Assembly (NCBI GenBank): GCA_947461225.1
Contig: CANHJV010000020.1
Location: 1-35,243 of the forward strand
Direction of reading: 5' to 3'
DNA length: 35,243 bases
Source of the DNA: Gemmatimonadota bacterium
GTDB lineage: Bacteria > Gemmatimonadota > Gemmatimonadetes > Gemmatimonadales > Gemmatimonadaceae
Every line of letters starts with the position of its first letter. The stretch's first letter is position 1. This document shows positions 1 to 7,220 of the stretch, piece by piece. The notes under the pieces are model-generated. The model made no database searches. It was not told the origin of the DNA and worked only from the letters and a program-made list of their open reading frames with translations. The position numbers were made by a program, and so were the translations under genes.

Positions 1-43
1 GGCCGTGGCAGATGGCGCCCGAGAGGGCGGCCTGGAGTTCTGA
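1..43 (+). CDS. rplR: 50S ribosomal protein L18 (uL18), 3' end only
   Basis: The reading frame entering the window ends in [13 protein letters not shown] followed by TGA at 41-43. That matches the usual C-terminus of L18 (ADxAREAGLxF), and L18 is the gene expected directly before rpsE in the spc operon. Only 13 codons are visible, so the call rests on this short tail plus synteny. L18 binds 5S rRNA in the large subunit. Confidence 0.85.
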   Translation, partial: AVADGAREGGLEF

Positions 44-45
44 TC

Positions 46-876
46 ATGGCTAACGCAGCAGGAACCGGTGGCGCGCCTGGTGGCAGCGCCCGCAGTGGTG
101 GTGGACCTGGCGGTCGTGGCCGTGGTGGCCCGGGCGGCGGTCGTGGTGGTCCTGGTGGCGGTCGTGGCGGCCCTGGTGGCGGTCGTGGCGGTCCCGGTGG
201 CGGCGCTCCGGGTGGGCGTGGCCGTGGCCCCGGTGGTGAAGGTGGACCGGGCGCGGGCCGTGATGGCCGTGGCCGTGATGGTGGCCGTGGTCCGTCGCAG
301 GAGCGTGAGCAGAGCGATCTGGTCGAAAACGTGATCGCGATCAATCGCGTGGCGAAGGTCGTGAAGGGTGGTCGTCGGTTCTCGTTCAACGCGCTGGTCG
401 CGGTGGGCGACGGACAGGGCAAGGTGGGCTTTGCGACCGGTAAGGCGAACGAAGTTTCGGAAGCGGTCCGTAAGGCCGTGGAAGCGGCCCGTCGCAAGAT
501 GGTGCACATTCCGCTCACGGGTTCGACGATCCCGCACGAAGTGGTTGGCAAGCATGGCGCTGGTAAGGTGCTCATGAAGCCCGCCGCGCCGGGTGCTGGT
601 GTGATTGCCGGTGGTGCGGTGCGCGCCGTGCTGGAGTGCGCGGGTATCCACGACATTCTCACGAAGTCGTTGGGTTCGACGAATCCGCACAACATGGTGC
701 TGGCGGCGCTTGATGGCCTCACGCATCTGATCACGGTCGAACAGGCCGCGAAGGAACGTGGTGTCGACGTGTCGGCGATCGGATACCGGTCGCGTGCCAA
801 GTCGCGCACTGAGACTCATGATGCTCGCAAGGCCGCCGTGGTTGGCGCCTCGCCTAACGCCGCGGAGGTGGCATAA
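46..876 (+). CDS. rpsE: 30S ribosomal protein S5 (uS5) with a long RGG-type N-terminal extension
   Basis: S5 lies near the mRNA entry/decoding region of the small subunit and affects accuracy. The canonical protein spans about residues 92-260: the dsRNA-binding-type domain ([20 protein letters not shown] onward), then the C-terminal domain with GSTNPHNMV. At 276 aa it is about 110 longer than typical S5. Residues 1-90 are almost entirely Gly, Arg and Pro, with GGPGGGR heptads at 27-53 and further [16 protein letters not shown] segments. There is also a short basic C-terminal tail. The ATG at 46 has a GGAG (34-37) at good distance and starts two bases after the rplR stop. An internal start near residue 91 was considered, but no ATG or GTG lies at the boundary and the extension keeps an uninterrupted frame. 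Confidence 0.97.
   Translation: MANAAGTGGAPGGSARSGGGPGGRGRGGPGGGRGGPGGGRGGPGGGRGGPGGGAPGGRGRGPGGEGGPGAGRDGRGRDGGRGPSQEREQSDLVENVIAINRVAKVVKGGRRFSFNALVAVGDGQGKVGFATGKANEVSEAVRKAVEAARRKMVHIPLTGSTIPHEVVGKHGAGKVLMKPAAPGAGVIAGGAVRAVLECAGIHDILTKSLGSTNPHNMVLAALDGLTHLITVEQAAKERGVDVSAIGYRSRAKSRTETHDARKAAVVGASPNAAEVA
124..204 (+). repeat. 21-bp tandem repeat coding Gly-Gly-Pro-Gly-Gly-Gly-Arg
   Basis: Inside rpsE, about 3.9 direct copies of a 21-bp unit encode GGPGGGR heptads (residues 27-53). Copies differ mainly at third positions, e.g. GGT/GGC and CCT/CCC, so the amino acids are kept while the bases drift. Replication slippage could change the number of heptads without a frameshift. Confidence 0.85.
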
Positions 877-1130
877 TGCCGCGTACGTTTGTGTGGCATC
901 CGTCGAAGGGTCCGGCGAAGACCCCGAAGCTCGAAGCGCCGGGAACCGGCAAGCTTCATATCAAGCAGGTGCGCAGCGCGATCGGCCATTCGTGGCGGAT
1001 GCGTCGTACGCTTGAAGCGCTCGGCCTTCGTCATCATCAGGCCAGCGTCGTGCAGCAGGATTCCGCCTCGCTGCGCGGCCAGCTCAAGCAGGTTCGTCAC
1101 CTCGTGTTGGTGACGGCGGTGGAGGAGTAA
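876..1130 (+). CDS. rpmD: 50S ribosomal protein L30 (uL30)
   Basis: The core from about residue 27 on (LHIKQVRSAIGHSWRMRRTL, LRGQLKQVRHLV) matches bacterial L30. The protein is 84 aa against the usual about 60, because of a roughly 24-residue N-terminal extension rich in Pro and Lys. The ATG overlaps the rpsE stop by one base (TAATG), and a strong Shine-Dalgarno (GGAGGTG, 864-870) sits five bases upstream, which fixes the start. Third gene of the spc operon in this window. Confidence 0.95.
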   Translation: MPRTFVWHPSKGPAKTPKLEAPGTGKLHIKQVRSAIGHSWRMRRTLEALGLRHHQASVVQQDSASLRGQLKQVRHLVLVTAVEE

Positions 1131-1133
1131 CAC

Positions 1134-1616
1134 ATGGCTACTAATTCAGGCGCCGAAGGCGTCGAGAAGATCGGCCTGCACAACCTGCAGCCGGCGCCGG
1201 GTTCGCACCGCGGCCGTCGTCGCGTGGGTCGCGGTCCGGGCTCCGGTCTGGGCAAGACGTCCGGTAAGGGTCACAAGGGCTCCATGGCGCGGTCCGGCCA
1301 TGGTGGTCCTGGTGGCGGCAAGCCGCACTTCGAAGGCGGCCAGATGCCGATCACGCGTCGGATCCCGAAGCGTGGTTTCACGAATCCGTTCCGTGAAGAG
1401 GCGCAGGTCGTGCGTCTCGATTCGCTGACCGGCGTTGCCGGGGACGAGGTGACGGTAGAGACGCTCGTCGCGGCTGGGCTCATTCGTTCGGGTCATGGCC
1501 CGGCGAAGCTGCTCAACAACGGTGAAGTGTCGCGCGCGTTCACGGTACGCGGCGTGAAGATCAGCGCCGGTGCCAAGGCGAAGATCGAAGCGGCCGGTGG
1601 CCGCATCGACGGCTGA
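1134..1616 (+). CDS. rplO: 50S ribosomal protein L15 (uL15)
   Basis: L15 is a late-assembly protein of the large subunit. The 160-aa product has the typical Gly/Arg/Lys-rich N-terminal arm (GRRRVGRGPGSGLGKTSGKG, residues about 27-46), the HFEGGQMPITRRIPKRGF segment and the C-terminal domain ending AKAKIEAAGGRID. The ATG is preceded by GGAGGAG at about 1121-1127, just before the rpmD stop. Order rpmD-rplO-secY is the standard spc arrangement. Confidence 0.97.
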   Translation: MATNSGAEGVEKIGLHNLQPAPGSHRGRRRVGRGPGSGLGKTSGKGHKGSMARSGHGGPGGGKPHFEGGQMPITRRIPKRGFTNPFREEAQVVRLDSLTGVAGDEVTVETLVAAGLIRSGHGPAKLLNNGEVSRAFTVRGVKISAGAKAKIEAAGGRIDG

Positions 1617-1633
1617 CGGAGACAAACCAGCGC

Positions 1634-2980
1634 ATGGCGCAGCAACCCAATCCGGCGGCGCAAGCCGTCTCCAACATCTACCGCACGCCTGAGCTCTGGC
1701 AGAAGATCACCTTCACGTTCCTGTGTATGGTGATCTATCGAATCGGAGCGCACATCACGGCACCCGGTATCGATGTCCAGGCGCTGACCGACTACTTCAC
1801 CCGCCAGCAGGGCGGTGGCCTTCTCGGCCTCTACGACATGTTCGTGGGTGGTGGTCTTTCCCGCGCGACGGTCTTCGCGCTTGGCATCATGCCCTACATC
1901 TCGTCGAGTATCTTCGTCCAGATTGCCGGGGCCGTGCTGCCGAACGTGGACAAGATGCAGAAGGACGAGGAAGGCCGGAAGAAGTTGACGCAGTACACGC
2001 GTTATCTGACGGTCGTGCTGGCGCTGATTCAGGCGTACGGATTTGCCCTGTTCACCTCGTCGCTTCCGGCCGCGGTTTCGCGTCCGGGGCCGTGGTTCAC
2101 GGTGCAGATGATGCTCTTCCTCACCACGGGCGCGATTTTTGTGATGTGGTTGGGTGAGCAGATCACCGAACGTGGGCTCGGCAACGGTGCGTCGCTGATC
2201 ATTTTCTTCTCGATCGTCGAACGCATGTGGCCGTCGATCTTCCAGTCGTTCAACTTCGTGACGACGGGTGCCTTGCCGGTGCTCTCGCTCGTCGTGCTGG
2301 CGATTCTGATGGTCGGTGTGGTGGCGGGCGTGGTGGCGATCACGGTGGCGGCGCGTCGCGTCCTCATTCAGATCCCGCAGCGCACGATGGCCCGCGGACG
2401 TCAGCGTGAAGCGGCCCGGAATTTCATCCCGCTCCGTATCAACACGGCGGGCGTGATGCCGATCATCTTCGCGCAGTCGGTGATCGTGATTCCTGGTGCG
2501 ATCGCCCAGTTCAGTGGCAATGCCAAGGCGCAGGAAATTGCGGAGCTGTTCAATCCGCAGGGTCCGAATCCGTGGCTGTACTTCATCCTGTCGGCGATCC
2601 TGATCCTGCTGTTCACGTACTTCTACACGTCCATCATTTTCAATCCGGTGGATCTGGCGGAGAACCTGAAGAAGCAAGGCGGCTTCGTGCCTGGCATCAA
2701 GCCCGGCGCCAAGACGGCGGAGTACATCGAGCAGGTGGTGGAGCGTATCACGCTTCCCGGCGCCATTTTCCTCACGGTCATTGCGCTGATGCCGATCATC
2801 ATTGCCCGCTTGATCAACGTGCCGTTCGCTTTTGGTGGTACGTCGCTGCTGATCGTGGTCGGTGTGGCGCTTGATACGATGGCGCAGATGCAGCAGCACT
2901 TGCTGCTCCGCAAATATGACGGCTTTATGAAGAAGGGGCGCGTGCGCTTCCGCGGCCGTCAGGCGACTCAGGGCTTCTAA
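1634..2980 (+). CDS. secY: Protein translocase subunit SecY
   Basis: SecY is the channel-forming subunit of the SecYEG translocon in the inner membrane. The 448-aa sequence has the hydrophobic pattern of ten transmembrane helices and family motifs: MPYISSSIFVQ (helix 2 region), GERGLGNG-like TERGLGNGASLIIF, PLRINTAGVMPIIFAQS and the NLKKQGGFVPGIKPG cytoplasmic loop. Length is normal for the family. It follows rplO by 17 bases with a GGAG element at about 1618, and directly precedes adk. Confidence 0.98.
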   Translation: MAQQPNPAAQAVSNIYRTPELWQKITFTFLCMVIYRIGAHITAPGIDVQALTDYFTRQQGGGLLGLYDMFVGGGLSRATVFALGIMPYISSSIFVQIAGAVLPNVDKMQKDEEGRKKLTQYTRYLTVVLALIQAYGFALFTSSLPAAVSRPGPWFTVQMMLFLTTGAIFVMWLGEQITERGLGNGASLIIFFSIVERMWPSIFQSFNFVTTGALPVLSLVVLAILMVGVVAGVVAITVAARRVLIQIPQRTMARGRQREAARNFIPLRINTAGVMPIIFAQSVIVIPGAIAQFSGNAKAQEIAELFNPQGPNPWLYFILSAILILLFTYFYTSIIFNPVDLAENLKKQGGFVPGIKPGAKTAEYIEQVVERITLPGAIFLTVIALMPIIIARLINVPFAFGGTSLLIVVGVALDTMAQMQQHLLLRKYDGFMKKGRVRFRGRQATQGF

Positions 2981-2988
2981 GGAAGAAC

Positions 2989-3630
2989 ATGATCATTGTC
3001 CTGCTTGGACCGCCGGGTGCGGGCAAGGGGACTCAAGGCGAGCGGCTTGCCGCTCGCCTTGACGTTCCTAAGATCGCCACCGGCGATGTACTCCGCGCCG
3101 CGGTACGTGACGGCACTCCGCTCGGTCTCGAAGCGAAGGCTGCCATGGATCGCGGCGATCTGGTCCCTGATGAGGTCATCATGGGGATCATGAAGGAAGC
3201 ACTGGCGTCCCCGACGGCAGCCAAGGGGGCGATCCTCGACGGGGTGGTTCGTACCACGCCGCAGGCTGACGGTGTCGCTGCCATGCTTTCGGATCTCGGC
3301 CGCCAGGTCGATGCGGTGCTGTTGTTCGACATCGCTGAGGACGAGTTGGTACGCCGCCTGAGCGGACGTACGACGTGTGATGCCTGCCAGCGCCCCTTCT
3401 TCGGACGCCAGCCTGGTGAATCGTGCGAGGCAGACGGCAAGGTGGGGACGCTGGTTCGGCGGAAGGATGACGAGCCGGATGCGGTTCGCAAGCGTCTTCA
3501 GGTGTATCGCGACCAGACTTCGCCGGTGATTAACTGGTACGAAGATCATGGTCCGCGCGTGGTGCGCATCGATGCCATCGGCTCACTCGAAGAAGTCGAG
3601 GCTCGCGCCTTGCACGTGCTCGGGTACTAA
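2989..3630 (+). CDS. adk: Adenylate kinase with zinc-type lid
   Basis: Catalyses ATP + AMP = 2 ADP. The P-loop GPPGAGKGT is at residues 7-15. The lid carries Cys130, Cys133, Cys146 and Asp149, the C-x2-C...C-x2-D pattern of zinc-containing lids such as the Bacillus subtilis enzyme. The AMP-site arginine is kept (Arg88), but the segment usually written DGFPRT reads DGVVRT here: Phe86-Pro87 are replaced by Val-Val. At 213 aa it is a normal long-form enzyme. The ATG has GGAAG just upstream, between the secY stop and the start. Its stop overlaps the map start (TAATG). Confidence 0.97.
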   Translation: MIIVLLGPPGAGKGTQGERLAARLDVPKIATGDVLRAAVRDGTPLGLEAKAAMDRGDLVPDEVIMGIMKEALASPTAAKGAILDGVVRTTPQADGVAAMLSDLGRQVDAVLLFDIAEDELVRRLSGRTTCDACQRPFFGRQPGESCEADGKVGTLVRRKDDEPDAVRKRLQVYRDQTSPVINWYEDHGPRVVRIDAIGSLEEVEARALHVLGY

Positions 3631-4412
3631 TGGCGATCGGCGGATCTGCTCCTGCCACGTTGCTCAAGTCACCGCGCGAGATCGACATTATGGCGCGCGG
3701 TGGCGCACTGCTCTACGCCACGCTGCAGCACATGAAGGCCCATGTACGACCAGGTATCAGCACGGGTGAGCTGGATGCGCTCTGTGAAGCGTTCATCCGA
3801 TCACACGCCGGTGCGGAGCCGGCCTTCAAGGGACTGTACGGTTTTCCCGGCAGCGCCTGCATCTCGATCAACGAAGAGATCGTGCACGGCATTCCGTCGC
3901 GGAAGCGGGTGCTGAACGACGGCGATATTGTGAAGCTCGACTTCGGTGTGAAGCTTGAAGGCATGTATACCGACTCCGCCATTACGGTGCCGGTCGGTGT
4001 CATCGACGAGCAGACGCAGCGGTTGTTGGAGGTCACGAAGCGGTCGCTCGATGCCGGCATTGCGGCGGCAACGCCCGATAACCACGTCGGCGACATCGGT
4101 GCCGCCGTACAGGCGGTTGTGGAAGCGGCCGGCTTCTCGGTGGTTCGCGAGCTGGTTGGGCATGGCGTCGGATTTTCACCGCACGAAGAGCTACAGATTC
4201 CGAACTACGGCAAGCCGAAGCGCGGGAAGAAGCTCAGTGTCGGTCTCACGATCGCGATTGAGCCGATGGTGAACGTGGGAACCGCCAAGACCAAGACGCT
4301 CAGCGACAAGTGGACCGTGGTCACGGCAGACGCCAAGCGCTCGGCGCACTTCGAGCATACGGTGGCGATCACGGAGCACGGCCCGCGCATTCTGACGCAG
4401 CCGCTCGGCTAG
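3630..4412 (+). CDS. map: Methionine aminopeptidase, type I
   Basis: Removes the initiator Met from nascent proteins. Pita-bread-fold ligand motifs are in order: KLDFGVKLEGMYTDSA (two Asp ligands), GHGVGFSPHEE (His ligand), IEPMV (Glu ligand) and FEHTVAIT (Glu ligand). Length (260 aa) is normal for type I. The ATG shares one base with the adk stop and has no clear Shine-Dalgarno of its own, so coupled translation is likely. In many bacteria infA, rpmJ and rpsM follow; here map abuts a convergent gene with no gap. Confidence 0.97.
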   Translation: MAIGGSAPATLLKSPREIDIMARGGALLYATLQHMKAHVRPGISTGELDALCEAFIRSHAGAEPAFKGLYGFPGSACISINEEIVHGIPSRKRVLNDGDIVKLDFGVKLEGMYTDSAITVPVGVIDEQTQRLLEVTKRSLDAGIAAATPDNHVGDIGAAVQAVVEAAGFSVVRELVGHGVGFSPHEELQIPNYGKPKRGKKLSVGLTIAIEPMVNVGTAKTKTLSDKWTVVTADAKRSAHFEHTVAITEHGPRILTQPLG

Positions 4413-4811
4413 CTAACGCTTCCTGGCCAGCGGAACCGTGAGGGTCTTGTCGGTGCCGCAGTCGATGGAGGCCGATCGCTCCGCGCTGTTGTAGCCAGGC
4501 AGCGTGATCGAGAGCCGGTAGGTGCCAGGGCGCAGTTCAAACGTGGTGCCCAGGTTGGCATTCACGCGTACCGTGGAGCGCTCCGTTTCGCTTTCGAGGC
4601 GAACGAGCGCTTCGGTTGTTTCCGGGACCGCCGTCTGCAGCGTGAGCAGCAACTGGAGCTTGCCCACGCCATTCGCCTCGGTACAGGCAGACGGTTTTCT
4701 CGATGACGAAGTCGGCGCCGCGGCACCCTCGGCGGTGCGTGGTTTCGCATGGGCGCAGCCGGACGCACACAGCCCGGCGGCAAGCAGCACCGCATACTGC
4801 CAACGGTTCAT
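4413..4811 (-). CDS. Small lipoprotein with PEGA-like domain
   Basis: 132-aa predicted lipoprotein: a hydrophobic signal region followed by ASG-Cys19, an acceptable though not ideal lipobox. A Ser/Pro/Ala linker leads to a beta-rich region with RPGTYRLSITLPGYNSAERS (about residues 93-112), resembling the GTY..I..PGY core of PEGA or carboxypeptidase-regulatory-like beta-sandwich modules found on cell-surface proteins. The start overlaps the end of the upstream ftcD by four bases (ATGA), so the two are probably co-translated. Its stop codon immediately adjoins the map stop on the other strand. Function unknown; the domain call is by motif only. Confidence 0.75.
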   Translation of the reverse strand: MNRWQYAVLLAAGLCASGCAHAKPRTAEGAAAPTSSSRKPSACTEANGVGKLQLLLTLQTAVPETTEALVRLESETERSTVRVNANLGTTFELRPGTYRLSITLPGYNSAERSASIDCGTDKTLTVPLARKR

Positions 4812-6337
4812 GCCGGCACCATTGCCCGTTCGGCCGCCGCTTCCGCCGCCCGGGCGTGTACCGACGCCGCGTCGACGCAGGCTCGGGCCTCCGAGGCCAG
4901 CGCCGCCCCGATCGATGCGCCCTCCTCGTCGAGCGAGGCCACATTGATGCGCACGTTGAGCACGGCTCCTTTGCAGGCCGCTTCCGCCATGAGTGCCGCC
5001 ACGCAGGCATCGGTCACGGCATTGCTGTTCCCCCGTTCTGCCACCGTTGCCGCGATGGCCGCGACCTGCACGGCACAGTGCGCCGTTTCGAGCGGCACGC
5101 GCGACGCGAACACCAGCGCGTCGCGAATGGCATCGGCGCGCGCGGTGGCGTGCTCCGGTTCCTTCGACATGGTGTACGCCGTCCGCACGCGTTCGTAGGA
5201 ATCAGCGTCGCGCTGTACGAGCTCGGAGAGTTGGCGGCGCAGGGTGTAGGCGTCGATGGTCAGCTGCTTCATCTGCTCCTCGACGGCGGCGTACTTCTTT
5301 TTGCCGATCGTGAGTCCCGCGACCATCTGCGCGAGCGCTGCGCCAAGTGCACCGACATGTGCGGCCACACTGCCGCCACCCGGTGTTGGTGACGCGTCGG
5401 CGACACGGGTCATGAAGCTCTCGAGCGCTTCACCGCCAGCGACGACCTCGCGCACCTTCGTTTCCAGCAGCATCGCCTTGGAGAACCCGCGCAACTGCAC
5501 GTGACGCGCGCCAGCTTCGAGCAACACGCGCTCGGGGACTAAGCCCACAATCTCGCTCCACGTGGGCGACACGCCATGCGCGGCGGCTTCCGACTTCACG
5601 ATCTCGAAGACGCGATGCAGTGGAGTTTTTTCGGTGTCGACCAAGTTCATGGAGACCTGTGCCTGTCCGTCGACCTCCATGCCGAGCCCTTTCACATAAC
5701 GCAGTCCGCCCGATGATCCACGGATGGCCTTTGCGACTTCCTTGGCAACGGGGAGCTGAGTGGCATCGCCCAGATAGACGTTGTAGGCCACGAGGAACGG
5801 ACGTGCACCGATGGCCGTGGCGCCGGCGGTGGGGTGCAGTTCATTCGGACCGAAGTCTGGTGTCCGCGCCGGGTTCGTGCGGATGTCCTCGCGCAGCCCC
5901 TCGAATTCGCCACGACGTACATCGGCGAGATTCTCGCGCGCGGGTGTCGTGGCCGCGCGCTCGTACAGGTACACAGGAATTCCCAGCTCGGCCGCCACAC
6001 GCGCGCCCAGTTCGCGAGCCAGCGCGACGCAGTGCTCCATGGTCGCGCCTTCGAGCGGAATGAACGGCACGACATCGGTGGCGCCGATGCGCGGATGCTC
6101 GCCCTGATGCGTGGTGAGATCGATGCGTTCCTGCGCGACCTGCATGGCGGCAAAGGCCGCCGGGACGGCCGCCTCGAGTGAGGCCACGAAGGTGATGACC
6201 GTGCGGTGATGCGACGGGTCGCTGGACACATCGAGCACGTGGGCGCCCGGGGTGTTGGCAATGGCGTCGCGGATCGCGGCGATCACCGCAGGGTCGCGGC
6301 CTTCAGAAAAATTGGGGACGCATTCGATGAGAGACAC
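4808..6337 (-). CDS. ftcD: Glutamate formimidoyltransferase / formiminotetrahydrofolate cyclodeaminase fusion
   Basis: Bifunctional folate enzyme of histidine breakdown. The transferase moves the formimino group of formiminoglutamate to tetrahydrofolate; the cyclodeaminase releases ammonia to give methenyl-THF. Residues 1-about 300 match the formimidoyltransferase (SLIECVPNFSEGRD at the start, HQGEHPRIGATDVVPF, LGMEVDGQAQVSMNLVD). Residues about 310-505 match the cyclodeaminase (ADASPTPGGGSVAAHVGALG). The 509-aa length is close to animal FTCD (about 540). The start is GTG, two bases after the upstream gene's stop, with no good Shine-Dalgarno. No other hut genes are in the window. Confidence 0.94.
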   Translation of the reverse strand: MSLIECVPNFSEGRDPAVIAAIRDAIANTPGAHVLDVSSDPSHHRTVITFVASLEAAVPAAFAAMQVAQERIDLTTHQGEHPRIGATDVVPFIPLEGATMEHCVALARELGARVAAELGIPVYLYERAATTPARENLADVRRGEFEGLREDIRTNPARTPDFGPNELHPTAGATAIGARPFLVAYNVYLGDATQLPVAKEVAKAIRGSSGGLRYVKGLGMEVDGQAQVSMNLVDTEKTPLHRVFEIVKSEAAAHGVSPTWSEIVGLVPERVLLEAGARHVQLRGFSKAMLLETKVREVVAGGEALESFMTRVADASPTPGGGSVAAHVGALGAALAQMVAGLTIGKKKYAAVEEQMKQLTIDAYTLRRQLSELVQRDADSYERVRTAYTMSKEPEHATARADAIRDALVFASRVPLETAHCAVQVAAIAATVAERGNSNAVTDACVAALMAEAACKGAVLNVRINVASLDEEGASIGAALASEARACVDAASVHARAAEAAAERAMVPA

Positions 6338-6339
6338 GA

Positions 6340-7170
6340 TCAGGTGGGGTCGGGGTCGGAATCGTCACCTTCGTTGAGCATGCCGAGAAACCAGTCGTGA
6401 AGAATACCGTTACTGGCGACAATTGCCCCACTCGTGAGTCGGGCGTCGCGTCCATCGAGGTCGGTGACGCGGCCTCCGGCCTCGCGCACGAGGAGGACGC
6501 CGCCGGCCAGATCCCAGGGGTTCAGGAAAAGCTCCCAGAAGCCGTCGAAGCGTCCGCGGGCGACGTCGGAGAGATCGAGGGCGGCCGACCCCGCCCGGCG
6601 CACACCGGAGACGATCGGCATGAGGCGCCGGAGCTGGCGCAGGTAGCGGTCGGCCTGAGAGACGTCCTTGAACGGGATGCCGGTGCCGATGAGGGCGCGG
6701 GCAGGGGACGTGGTGGCGGATACCTGCAGGCGGCTGCTGTCGAGGAAGGCGCCATCGCTGGCCGTGGCATGCAGGACACCGCCGCGCGCCACATCGTGCA
6801 CGACGGCGGCTTGCGGCACCCCATCGAGCGCGATGCAGATCGACACGCCGTAGTTCGGGAAGCCGTGCAGGAAGTTGGTGGTGCCATCGAGCGGATCGAC
6901 GATCGCGGCCAGCCCCTGCTCGGGGTGCGCGTCGGCGCTCAGTTCTTCGCCCACCATACGAATGCCAGGAATGCGCGCGGTGAGCATGTCGCGGATGCGC
7001 TCCTCGGCTCCGACATCGACCCGACTCACAAAGTCCGTCGCGCTCTTTTCCTCCCACGCCAGTGTGTGGCGCGAGATGGATTCGTGCGCGATGAACCGCG
7101 CGGCGGCGTCGGCGGCCGCGACGGCGGCGTTGCGCCAGTCCTGACGTTTCGGGTGTGCGGGCGAGGTCAT
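6340..7170 (-). CDS. Inositol monophosphatase family protein (SuhB-like)
   Basis: Mg-dependent phosphatase of the IMPase/FBPase fold. Visible metal and catalytic motifs are GEE (74-76), VDPLDGTTNF (91-100) and the C-terminal NPWDLAGG. The ATG at 7170 is preferred over an in-frame start 19 codons upstream: it has AGGG six bases ahead, gives a 276-aa protein of normal length, and leaves a 50-bp divergent promoter region before trpS. Substrate could be inositol phosphate, a sugar phosphate, or 3'-phosphoadenosine-type nucleotides; sequence alone does not decide. First gene of an operon with ftcD and a lipoprotein gene. Confidence 0.9.
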   Translation of the reverse strand: MTSPAHPKRQDWRNAAVAAADAAARFIAHESISRHTLAWEEKSATDFVSRVDVGAEERIRDMLTARIPGIRMVGEELSADAHPEQGLAAIVDPLDGTTNFLHGFPNYGVSICIALDGVPQAAVVHDVARGGVLHATASDGAFLDSSRLQVSATTSPARALIGTGIPFKDVSQADRYLRQLRRLMPIVSGVRRAGSAALDLSDVARGRFDGFWELFLNPWDLAGGVLLVREAGGRVTDLDGRDARLTSGAIVASNGILHDWFLGMLNEGDDSDPDPT

Positions 7171-7185
7171 TCGGAGCCCTGTGCG

Positions 7186-7214
7186 TTGCTGGAAAAAATC
7201 GCGGTGGGTACGTT
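7186..7214 (+). promoter_or_regulatory. Candidate promoter of trpS giving a leaderless mRNA
   Basis: TTGCTG (7186-7191), a 17-base spacer and TACGTT (7209-7214) resemble a sigma-70-type -35/-10 pair. The -10 ends six bases before the trpS ATG, so transcription would begin at or next to the A of ATG. The only purine-rich run upstream, GAAGG, touches the ATG and is too close to act as a Shine-Dalgarno. Inferred from sequence alone. Confidence 0.4.
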
Positions 7215-7220
7215 TGAAGG

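Noticed and set aside
1493..2899. Long open frame on the minus strand opposite secY
   Set aside because: Its product is a His/Arg/Asp-rich sequence with no family features, and secY on the other strand is certain. It is a mirror frame caused by high third-position GC.
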